Assembly (NCBI GenBank): GCA_017961625.1
Contig: JAGCWY010000073.1
Span: forward strand, 15,758-79,757
Reading direction: 5' to 3'
From: Ruminococcus sp.
Lineage (GTDB): Bacteria; Bacillota; Clostridia; Oscillospirales; Ruminococcaceae
Length of the DNA stretch: 64,000 bases
Each line of letters begins with the position of its first letter. Position 1 is the stretch's first letter. Below are positions 42,059-49,347 of the stretch, piece by piece. The notes beneath the pieces were generated by a model, which saw only the letters and a program-made list of their open reading frames with translations, made no database searches and had not been told where the DNA came from. Position numbers and translations under genes: made by a program.

Positions 42059-42841
42059 ATGAGAGAAAAAACAGACATTTTAAGTATCATTATGCCTGTA
42101 GCAGCATTGATACTTATATTGGTCATGATATTGATCATGGCATTTGCAATATACAAATCAGTATATAAACACAGGATAAACAAGCGCCTCGCGGAGGGCA
42201 GGGAAGCTGACATAAAGCCAATGATGTCGCCTGTGAAGTTCGTGATAATAACGCTCCTTATCATTATTGTCAGCATCGTACTCTTGCTTGCAGGACTTAC
42301 CGTACTGCTAAGGGCAGGGAAGACAGGGGGAACGGCAGCAAGCACCTCGAATCCGGCGATTTTATACGTCGATACGGATAACTCTGATTCTCCTTTTGAG
42401 GGTTACAGGTTCGGCGATGACATAAAAGGATATAACAAGCAGTTTTTAAGGCATAAGGAGCTGTGCATGGTGATCTATACAGCAAAGGAAGAATATGCAG
42501 CCGCTCTGCCTGCTGCATTAATAGCGGTGGACCGCAGCAGCGATAAGAACTATGCATTTTACGGCATAGATCTGATATATTACGATGAAGGATACTCTGC
42601 CGTGGGAGAACGCAGCGGAGATAAGTTCGATGCGGACAGACTGTATGTGGTGAATACTAACGGCTATATAGGCAAATTTGATATAGCATTCTGTATCGGT
42701 TATGAGCTTTCTGACAATCCCGGAAAGGCGATGTACCGACGTTCATCGGCAGACTACGATGAATATATCAGAGCGGAGATGGAACGCGATGAAAGCGGCA
42801 TGGTATATCTCATGAATCAAAAAGGTGTAACAGAAGAATAA
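42059..42841 (+). CDS. Membrane protein paired with LytTR regulator
   Basis: 260 aa from the ATG at 42059 (AAGGAGG, 7-nt spacing). Two N-terminal membrane spans (about 8-32 and 62-88) with a basic loop between them, then an extracytoplasmic domain of about 170 residues starting ILYVDTDNSDSPFEGYRFGD and containing YTAKEEYAAALPAALIAVDR. No family recognised; it is not the usual DUF3021 partner. By position it is a candidate membrane sensor or inhibitor of the LytTR protein. Confidence 0.78.
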   Translation: MREKTDILSIIMPVAALILILVMILIMAFAIYKSVYKHRINKRLAEGREADIKPMMSPVKFVIITLLIIIVSIVLLLAGLTVLLRAGKTGGTAASTSNPAILYVDTDNSDSPFEGYRFGDDIKGYNKQFLRHKELCMVIYTAKEEYAAALPAALIAVDRSSDKNYAFYGIDLIYYDEGYSAVGERSGDKFDADRLYVVNTNGYIGKFDIAFCIGYELSDNPGKAMYRRSSADYDEYIRAEMERDESGMVYLMNQKGVTEE

Positions 42842-42847
42842 GTATAC

Positions 42848-42870
42848 GCAGGCGGCTTACAGAGCCGCCT
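42848..42870 (+). terminator. Hairpin after the LytTR operon
   Basis: AGGCGGCT / AGCCGCCT stem with TACAG loop; only a weak T-run follows. Confidence 0.6.
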
Positions 42871-42926
42871 GTCCTTATATCCGGACTTCATACAAGGTTG
42901 TCTGACCATTTCTGCCGTTCATTGTT

Positions 42927-43008
42927 ACAATTGTCATTGAGAAGGATACAAATGTAATCCACGAAATGACAAACGTCATCTTTTCAAAAGGGTAAAATCG
43001 AGTATAAT
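42927..43008 (+). promoter_or_regulatory. Activator-type promoter with three 21-bp-phased repeats
   Basis: ACAATTGTCAT (42927), ACAAATGTAAT (42948) and ACAAACGTCAT (42969) are spaced exactly 21 bp apart. The third copy ends next to a poor -35 region (CTTTTC, 42980-42985) placed 17 bp from TATAAT (43003-43008). The layout fits LytTR-type activation. Confidence 0.75.
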
Positions 43009-43125
43009 AAAAGCATAGGGTTGCGCAACACCTTTATCACAAGAGCTTACATAAACACCATAAACAAGAAGCATAAACAATTGACGAAAGGCCAAATCTA
43101 TTTTATTTGTAAAGGAGAATCATTT

Positions 43126-43716
43126 ATGAAGGTTAATTATAAGAAGTTTTTTGCAGCTATCGCAGCGGCAGCAATGTGTGCAGTACCAATGACAAACGCA
43201 ATGTATGCAGGTGCAGCTCCCGAAGCGATCGGTAAAAAGGGTGCTATAACAAAGAATGATGATGAAGAAAAGTGGAACAAAATAATTGAAAAGCTCGCAG
43301 CTCAGGCTTTCATGCATGAATATCAAATCGTAGAGATTACTGGTGATGGCATTGTGCTTGAAGAGACTGGACTTGAAGAAGTTGTACTTACAAAAAAGTT
43401 TGCAGTTGAGGAAACTATGTATACTATCGAGTTCGATGACCCCTGCGGAAGTGTGCCCGGATATGTTAAGATGAAAAGAAAGGGCAGAAAGGTACATTTT
43501 GAACCTAAAATTTTTGAAATCTTAGGTACTCCCTTGGATCCGGGCTATATTGATCCGATAAATCCTGTATTTATGGTTGAAATAAGAAACGAATCTGATG
43601 CTATTGTAGCAAGAGGCAGTATAGCCGGCGGCAAATATGCTTCGGATGCTGAGAATATTGATCCTAGGATACTTCCTGCTGCCAGCGGAAAAATGGTTAA
43701 AGCGGAGAGATTCTGA
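43126..43716 (+). CDS. Secreted protein of unknown function, probable LytTR target
   Basis: 196 aa from the ATG at 43126 (AAAGGAG site). Signal peptide about 1-29 (FFAAIAAAAMCAVPM, then AMYAGA). The mature part has WNKIIEKLAAQAFMHEYQ, a segment of short beta-strands with alternating charge (GDGIVLEETGLEEVVLTKKF), and YVKMKRKGRKVHFEPKIFEI. No known domain. Its weak -35 box and triple direct repeats suggest it is off unless an activator binds. Monocistronic. Confidence 0.78.
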   Translation: MKVNYKKFFAAIAAAAMCAVPMTNAMYAGAAPEAIGKKGAITKNDDEEKWNKIIEKLAAQAFMHEYQIVEITGDGIVLEETGLEEVVLTKKFAVEETMYTIEFDDPCGSVPGYVKMKRKGRKVHFEPKIFEILGTPLDPGYIDPINPVFMVEIRNESDAIVARGSIAGGKYASDAENIDPRILPAASGKMVKAERF

Positions 43717-43756
43717 TATTTTCGCTGTTCATGTATAGAACAGGGAACTGATAAAA

Positions 43757-43822
43757 CAGAGGCAAGCTTCGCCTCCGGGGTCTGAACACAGACTTTGGAG
43801 ACGAAGCTGCCTTTATATAGTG
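43757..43822 (+). terminator. Terminator after the secreted-protein gene
   Basis: GAGGCAAGCTTCG ... CGAAGCTGCCTTTA long hairpin, with an internal GTCTG..CAGAC hairpin. Confidence 0.65.
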
Positions 43823-43893
43823 TGTTCTAAATTACCGCTGCAAGGCTATGAGGGGGGCTTTCGCGTATGTGCTCAAAAAATTTTCAAAAGCGC

Positions 43894-43922
43894 TTGACAA
43901 ATACATTTTTGTGTGATATAAT
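43894..43922 (+). promoter_or_regulatory. Consensus promoter of the T-box transcript
   Basis: TTGACA (43894-43899), 17-bp spacer, TGATATAAT with TATAAT at 43917-43922. Confidence 0.85.
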
Positions 43923-43929
43923 CCAGTTA

Positions 43930-44197
43930 TAAGCTATGAGGAAGACATGCAGAGGATTGCCAATGTCCACAGAGAGCCGGCGGTAGGTGCGAGCTGGTGA
44001 TAAGCAATGCTATGTATCCCTTCTGAGCCGGAATGCTGAAATTTACAGTAAGCGTTCCCGTGATTCTGCGTGAATGAATAGGACTTGCTGGAGTCTGAAG
44101 TGGTGTTACGCAATAGCGGCACAATTTGAGTGGTACCGCGGGTGATCAGATCATGATACTCGTCTCAAAGTTATATCCTTTGAGACGAGTTTTTGTT
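43930..44197 (+). promoter_or_regulatory. T-box riboswitch leader
   Basis: Typical order: Stem I region with AGAGAGCCGG...GAGCTGG and CCCTTCTGAGCCGG, then the linker box AGTAAGCGTTCCCG, then the antiterminator with the T-box core TGGTACCGCGG (44131-44141), and a terminator ACTCGTCTCAAAG / CTTTGAGACGAGT (44158-44190) followed by TTTTTG. TTTGAG before the T-box can pair with CTCAAA of the terminator, giving the usual switch. I could not fix the specifier codon by eye; it lies in about 44003-44022. Confidence 0.88.
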
Positions 44198-44280
44198 TTC
44201 TCGTGCAAAGGATGACGCCGGTATATTCCGGCAACTATTTCATTTTCCGGTAATACATTATTTTAAAAGGAGAGATCATC

Positions 44281-46596
44281 ATGAGCGAAATGACTAATTT
44301 GCCAAATGCAGAAGAAAGAATAAAGGAGGTCGCTGAGAGAATTAGGCTCACCCGTGAATCCGTAGGTTTGTCTCCGAAAGAAATGGCTGACAAAATCGGA
44401 GTTTCATCTTATGAGTACCTTGCTTACGAGGGCGGAGCAAAGGATTTCAGCTTTAGCTTCATATATAAATTTGCAAATGCCTGCGGCGTTGAGATAACTG
44501 ACCTCATGGAAGGTGAATCTCCCCATATCAAGAGCTTTGATATCACAAGAGCCGGACAAGGACTTCCTATCGTAAGAAGACAGGGCCTGAGCTATCTCCG
44601 TCTTGCGCCTAAGTTCCGCAACAAGATCGCAGAGCCATTCCTTGTAACCATACCATACGTTGACGAGGAGTTCAGAGTTCCTCATCCCCATACTCACGAA
44701 GGACAGGAAATGGATATCGTTATCAGTGGTCAGCTCAAGGTAAAAGTAGGCGATAACGTTGAGATACTTGGCGAAGGCGACTCTATCTACTACGACAGCT
44801 CCGAGCCTCATGACGAGTGGGCTGTAGGCGGCAAGGAATGTAAGTTCTATGCTATAGTATGTGGAGTAAACCAGCCCCAGCACGCTATATCCAACCTTGA
44901 TCCCGTTATACTTCCAGGCGTAACCAATTTTGACCTTGCTCACGTTCAGGATCCTATCGCAGACAAGTTTGTGAAGCTTGAAACAGACCTTATGGGAAAT
45001 CTTACGGGTATCAGCTTCATAAACGATGACAAGTTCAACTTCGGCTTTGACATCGTTGACGGACTTGCCGCCAAATGTCCCGACAAGGAAGCGCTTATCT
45101 ATGTAGGCGACGATATGTCCGAGAGAAGGTTTACCTTCTCGGATATGAAGAGATATTCAAACAAGACCGCGAATTATTTCGCTTCAAAGGGCATAAAGAA
45201 GGGCGACAGAGTAATGCTCGTCCTCAAAAGACACTACCAGTTCTGGTTCTCAATACTTGCTCTCCACAAGCTTGGCGCAATAGTTATCCCTGCGACTAAT
45301 CAGCTGGTGCAGCATGACTTTACATATCGCTTCAAGGCGGCAGGAGTAAAAGCTATCGTATGTACCGGTGACGGTGACGTTGCACATCAGGTAGACCTTG
45401 CAGAGGAAGAGCTGGGCATAAAGCTTATCAAGATGATGGCTCACGGTGAACGTGATGGCTGGGCTGACTTTGACAAGGAAATGTCTGAGTTCAGCGACGT
45501 TTTCGAGCGTCCTACCGATCCCGAGAAACTCTCCTGCGGCAGCGACCCAAATCTCATGTTCTTCACATCGGGTACTACAGGCTACCCGAAGATAGCCACA
45601 CATTCTCACAAGTATGCGCTCGGACACTTTATCACTGCCCGTTACTGGCATAATGTTGATCCCAACGGCATACACTTCACCATATCCGATACAGGCTGGG
45701 GAAAAGCTCTCTGGGGCAAGCTCTACGGTCAGTGGCTCAGTGAAACCTGCGTATTCGTATACGATTTCGACCGCTTTGACGCTCACAAGATACTTCCTAT
45801 GTTCAGAAAGTACAATATCACAACTTTCTGCGCACCGCCAACCATGTATCGTTTCTTCATCAAGGAGGACCTTTCCAAGTATGACCTCAGCTCTATCAAG
45901 TATGCAACAGTTGCAGGAGAGGCTCTTAATCCAGAGGTATATAATCAGTTCCTCAAGGCTACCGGCGTAAAGCTAATGGAGGGCTTCGGACAGACCGAGA
46001 CCACACTCTCTATCGGCAACTTTGTTGGTATGACCTGTCGTCCAGGCTCTATGGGCAAGCCCAGCGTGCTTTACGATGTGGACATCGTTGATCCTGACGG
46101 CAAGCCGGTAAAGACAGGCGAAACAGGTGAAATTGTCATCCGTACTGACAAGAATGTGCCGGCAGGACTTTTCCTCGGCTACTACGGCGACGACGAGAAG
46201 ACTAAAGAAGTATGGCACGATGGTTTCTATCACACAGGCGATACTGCGTGGAAGGACGAGGATGGCTATTTCTGGTATGTAGGACGTGTTGACGACGTTA
46301 TCAAGTCATCGGGCTACCGTATCGGACCTTTCGAGATTGAAAGCGTTATCATGGAGCTTCCCTATGTGCTTGAATGCGGTGTAAGCGCAGCTCCAGACCC
46401 GGTAAGAGGTCAGGTGGTAAAGGCTTCTATCGTTCTTGTAAAGGGTACGGAGGGCACCGACGAGCTCAAGAAAGAGATACAGGACTATGTAAAGAAGCAT
46501 ACCGCTCCTTATAAGTATCCACGTATAGTTGAGTTCAGAGATGAACTGCCCAAGACTATCAGCGGCAAGATCAGAAGAGTTGCTCTCAAGGGCTGA
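44281..46596 (+). CDS. XRE-HTH + cupin + AMP-dependent acyl-CoA synthetase fusion
   Basis: 771 aa. Residues 15-70: XRE helix-turn-helix (RLTRESVGLSPKEMADKIGV, SSYEYLAYEGG). Residues 120-200: cupin with HPHTHEGQEMDIVISG and SSEPHDEWAVGG. Residues 230-771: an AMP-forming ligase resembling acetyl-/medium-chain acyl-CoA synthetases, with P-loop FFTSGTTGYPKIATHSH, AGEALNPEVY, GFGQTETT, YHTGDTAWKDEDGYFWYVGR and catalytic Lys in PKTISGKIRR. The ligase motifs are complete. The HTH-cupin part may sense the ligand that the ligase activates. A T-box leader directly precedes it, which is not expected for this enzyme class. Confidence 0.92.
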   Translation: MSEMTNLPNAEERIKEVAERIRLTRESVGLSPKEMADKIGVSSYEYLAYEGGAKDFSFSFIYKFANACGVEITDLMEGESPHIKSFDITRAGQGLPIVRRQGLSYLRLAPKFRNKIAEPFLVTIPYVDEEFRVPHPHTHEGQEMDIVISGQLKVKVGDNVEILGEGDSIYYDSSEPHDEWAVGGKECKFYAIVCGVNQPQHAISNLDPVILPGVTNFDLAHVQDPIADKFVKLETDLMGNLTGISFINDDKFNFGFDIVDGLAAKCPDKEALIYVGDDMSERRFTFSDMKRYSNKTANYFASKGIKKGDRVMLVLKRHYQFWFSILALHKLGAIVIPATNQLVQHDFTYRFKAAGVKAIVCTGDGDVAHQVDLAEEELGIKLIKMMAHGERDGWADFDKEMSEFSDVFERPTDPEKLSCGSDPNLMFFTSGTTGYPKIATHSHKYALGHFITARYWHNVDPNGIHFTISDTGWGKALWGKLYGQWLSETCVFVYDFDRFDAHKILPMFRKYNITTFCAPPTMYRFFIKEDLSKYDLSSIKYATVAGEALNPEVYNQFLKATGVKLMEGFGQTETTLSIGNFVGMTCRPGSMGKPSVLYDVDIVDPDGKPVKTGETGEIVIRTDKNVPAGLFLGYYGDDEKTKEVWHDGFYHTGDTAWKDEDGYFWYVGRVDDVIKSSGYRIGPFEIESVIMELPYVLECGVSAAPDPVRGQVVKASIVLVKGTEGTDELKKEIQDYVKKHTAPYKYPRIVEFRDELPKTISGKIRRVALKG

Positions 46597-46601
46597 TGAA
46601 T

Positions 46602-46640
46602 AACAAAGGCGTTCCTGCGGGGACGTCTTTCTTTGTTGAG
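46602..46640 (+). terminator. Terminator after the ligase fusion gene
   Basis: AACAAAGGCGTtCC ... GGGACGtCTTTCTTTGTT imperfect hairpin; moderate support. Confidence 0.6.
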
Positions 46641-46819
46641 AATTTGGGATGGAGAGCTGTAACTTTTTGACGTTCGGTGGGAGGGAGACGTTTTCGTAAT
46701 TCCCCTGGACTACACAAATGTTATTTGCCTTTTTTATTCAATGATTTTTTTATTTTTGAACTTTCATTTTATACTCGCAGGAAAAAATCTGATTTTTTTG
46801 AAAAATTTCCGAAAAACAC

Positions 46820-46848
46820 TTGATTTTTGCGAAAAACCGTGGTATAAT
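46820..46848 (+). promoter_or_regulatory. Promoter of the rimP-nusA-infB operon
   Basis: TTGATT (46820-46825), 17-bp spacer, extended TGGTATAAT with TATAAT at 46843-46848. The preceding 180 bp are AT-rich and hold no gene. Confidence 0.75.
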
Positions 46849-46870
46849 ACTATATGATGATAGTAAACCC

Positions 46871-46899
46871 AAAGACCGGAAACCTTCCGGTCTTTAGTA
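46871..46899 (+). promoter_or_regulatory. Leader hairpin of the rimP operon
   Basis: Perfect 11-bp stem AAAGACCGGAA / TTCCGGTCTTT with an ACC loop, just after the expected transcript start. No good T-run, so more likely a stability or autoregulation element than a terminator. Confidence 0.6.
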
Positions 46900-46951
46900 T
46901 TTATATCGAAACTAAGAAAGGAGATACCCGATATATCGGGAAAAGCTGCCT

Positions 46952-47425
46952 ATGAAATTTAAAAAATTCGGCGGTACAGAACAAAAGGTATACGAGCTTA
47001 TCAAACCGATAACCGACGGGCTGGGTTACTACCTCTGGGACGTGTGCTATGAGAAGGAAGGCGCGATGTGGTATCTGAGAGTATTTATAGATCAGGACGA
47101 GGGGATAACTATTGCGGACTGTGAACGCGCCAACGCTCCTATAAGCGACATACTGGACGAGAAGGACCCTATTCCTCAAAGCTATATGCTTGAGGTGGGC
47201 TCGGCAGGACTGGAGCGGGAGCTCGTCAAGGAGGAGCACTTCGAGGTCTGTAAGGGTGATACCGTAAGGATACGCTTTATAAGAGCAGTTGATGGTGAAA
47301 AGGAAATAGTCGCTCAGCTCAGCGGCGCAGACAAGGAAGGCGTCTCTGTGGTACTCGAAGACGGCGGAGAAAAGAAGTTCTCGCTGGCGGATATAGCTTT
47401 CGTAAAACTGTATCTCGATTTCTGA
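46952..47425 (+). CDS. rimP: Ribosome maturation factor RimP
   Basis: 157 aa. Helps assemble the 30S subunit. N-terminal domain with YYLWDVCYEKEGAMWYLRVF and DQDEGITIADCERAN, followed by SYMLEVGSAGLERELV (family-typical VSSPGLxRxL variant with SAGLER) and the C-terminal Sm-like barrel ending VKLYLDF. First gene of the operon; the next start (nusA) is 44 bp on. Confidence 0.95.
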   Translation: MKFKKFGGTEQKVYELIKPITDGLGYYLWDVCYEKEGAMWYLRVFIDQDEGITIADCERANAPISDILDEKDPIPQSYMLEVGSAGLERELVKEEHFEVCKGDTVRIRFIRAVDGEKEIVAQLSGADKEGVSVVLEDGGEKKFSLADIAFVKLYLDF

Positions 47426-47469
47426 AATGTGAAAAAACAAAATAAAATATATTGGAGGAATTTACAGAC

Positions 47470-48687
47470 ATGAACATGAATAAGGACTTTTTCAAGGCGC
47501 TTGAGGCTCTCGGTGAAGAAAACAGCGTGGAGACCGATCTTCTTATCGAAAAAGTAAAGTCAGCTATGTTAAAGGCTGCAAGAAGAGCATATCCTCACAG
47601 TGAGGAGAGAATCACGGTGGAGATAGATCCGAAAACGAAGAAGTTCGAAATGTATATCCGTCAGGACATCATCGATGATGAGCCTATCGACGAGAACGAG
47701 GTTAATATCGACGTCGCAAGGACTATGGATCCAAATGCTATGGTGGGCGGCACTATAATGAAGGAACTCGATATATCAAAATTGGGAAGAATGGCAGCTC
47801 TCTCCGCAAAGCAGTCCATAAAGGGCGACCTCAGGGAGATCAACCGCGAGCAGATGCTCAGCAAGTTCGAGCAGAAGGAGCATGAGTGCATAACCGCCAA
47901 GGTATCACAGGTCGAGCCCGGCAGAGGCACGGTAACAGTCGTATACGACGGCACAGAGCTCTACCTCTTTCGAAACGAGCAGATACCTGGTGAAAACCTT
48001 GAAGAGGGGAAAATGGTTAAGGTATACATCACAGGTATAATCGGCAAGAACAAGAAGCCCGTAGTTAAGATATCCCGTACCCACAAGGACCTTGTAAAGA
48101 GGCTCTTCGAGCAGGAAGTACCTGAGATATATGATGGCACCGTTGAGGTAAAGTCCATATCGCGTGAGGCTGGTTCGAGAACAAAGATAGCCGTATGGTC
48201 CAAGGACGAGAATGTAGACGCAGTAGGAGCCTGCATAGGTCCCAAGCGTTCGAGGATAACAGCTGTAGTTAATGAACTCAGCGGCGAGAAGATAGACATT
48301 ATTCCGTGGAGCGAGGTACCCGAGGAATTCATCGCAAGAGCTCTTGCTCCTGCAGAGGTGCTCAAGACTGTCATAACCTCAATGGAAGAGAAGTCATGTA
48401 CCGTTATAGTTCCCAACAATCAGCTCTCACTTGCTATCGGCAACAAGGGTCAGAACGCAAAGCTTGCTGCTAAGCTCACAGGTTTCAAAATAGATATCAA
48501 GCCTCAGTTTGACACCCTTACGAATGAGGAGGCTCCCGAGCTGAGCCCAGACTTTGTAGCTCCTGTATTTGAAGCTGCTCCACTAGAGGAGGAGACAGAG
48601 GAGACTGCTCCGGAGACCGTAGAGGCTGCCGAAGATGCTCCGACAGAGGCGGAGGAGACTGAGGAAGCCACTGCTGACGAGGAATAA
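47470..48687 (+). CDS. nusA: Transcription termination/antitermination factor NusA
   Basis: 405 aa from the ATG at 47470 (TTGGAGG site; the upstream TTG overlaps that site and is not used). N-terminal RNA-polymerase-binding domain (MNKDFFKALEALGEENSVE), S1 domain (ECITAKVSQVEPGRGTVTVV), two KH domains (AVGACIGPKRSRITAVVNEL; LAIGNKGQNAKLAAKLTGF). The C-terminal 55 residues are an acidic Glu/Ala/Thr tail with no AR repeats, as usual outside Proteobacteria. Confidence 0.97.
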   Translation: MNMNKDFFKALEALGEENSVETDLLIEKVKSAMLKAARRAYPHSEERITVEIDPKTKKFEMYIRQDIIDDEPIDENEVNIDVARTMDPNAMVGGTIMKELDISKLGRMAALSAKQSIKGDLREINREQMLSKFEQKEHECITAKVSQVEPGRGTVTVVYDGTELYLFRNEQIPGENLEEGKMVKVYITGIIGKNKKPVVKISRTHKDLVKRLFEQEVPEIYDGTVEVKSISREAGSRTKIAVWSKDENVDAVGACIGPKRSRITAVVNELSGEKIDIIPWSEVPEEFIARALAPAEVLKTVITSMEEKSCTVIVPNNQLSLAIGNKGQNAKLAAKLTGFKIDIKPQFDTLTNEEAPELSPDFVAPVFEAAPLEEETEETAPETVEAAEDAPTEAEETEEATADEE

Positions 48688-48689
48688 TT

Positions 48690-48968
48690 ATGAAGCCGAA
48701 GAAAATACCAATGAGAATGTGTCTTGGCTGCAATGAGATGAAGCCGAAAAAGGAGCTTATCCGTGTGGTAAGGTCTCCCGAGGGCGATATCAGTCTCGAT
48801 TTCAAGGGCAAGGCTGCCGGCAGAGGAGCGTATATCTGTCACAGTACTGAATGCCTTGAAAAGGCACGGAAGGCAAGACGCTTTGAAAAGTCATTCTCAT
48901 GTAGGATAGAGGAAAGTGTATACGAGGTGATGATGAATGAGCTCGGAAAAACACCGCAGGACCTTTGA
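48690..48968 (+). CDS. ylxR: YlxR/RnpM family RNA-binding protein
   Basis: 92 aa: MRMCLGCNEMKPKKELIRVV and GKAAGRGAYICHSTECLEKA, the family signature with four Cys. B. subtilis RnpM (YlxR) binds and inhibits RNase P RNA. It lies 2 bp after nusA and overlaps the next gene, the fixed order nusA-ylxR-ylxQ-infB. Confidence 0.95.
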   Translation: MKPKKIPMRMCLGCNEMKPKKELIRVVRSPEGDISLDFKGKAAGRGAYICHSTECLEKARKARRFEKSFSCRIEESVYEVMMNELGKTPQDL

Positions 48969-49260
48969 TCTGCTCGGTATTTGCCTGAGAGCGGGCAGGG
49001 CGGTAAAGGGCTTCGACAGCGCTGTCGAGGCTGCGAAAAACGGTACAGCTCATTGTATACTCACAGCTTCGGACGCTTCCGCCAAAACCGTCAAAGAAGC
49101 TGCTTACTACTGCGAAAGATACGAAATAAAGCATCTCCGCACCGAGCTCAGCAAGTCCGATATCGGAAAGCTCTGCGGAAAGGAGACCGGCGTTGTCGCA
49201 GTTACCGACAAGGGCTTCGCAGACGGCTTTGAAAGAATAATATCTGAGGTATCGCAGTAA
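48937..49260 (+). CDS. ylxQ: L7Ae/L30e-type RNA-binding protein (YlxQ)
   Basis: 107 aa: FDLLGICLRAGRAVKGFDSA, CILTASDASAKTVKEAAYYC, and GKETGVVAVTDKGFADGF, a kink-turn-binding L7Ae fold. Overlaps ylxR by 32 bp, so coupled. Probably binds RNA; precise role unknown. Confidence 0.93.
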   Translation: MSSEKHRRTFDLLGICLRAGRAVKGFDSAVEAAKNGTAHCILTASDASAKTVKEAAYYCERYEIKHLRTELSKSDIGKLCGKETGVVAVTDKGFADGFERIISEVSQ

Positions 49261-49347
49261 TGCGTTAAAATAGATGTTTATGCGCAGACATTTCTTATAT
49301 TTACGCCGCATTTTCGCGCGGCAGAAATCATGGAGGTAATCAAGCCT

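Noticed and set aside
43927..44124. Two short minus-strand ORFs in the T-box leader
   Set aside because: They are antisense to a conserved RNA structure and have no ribosome sites.
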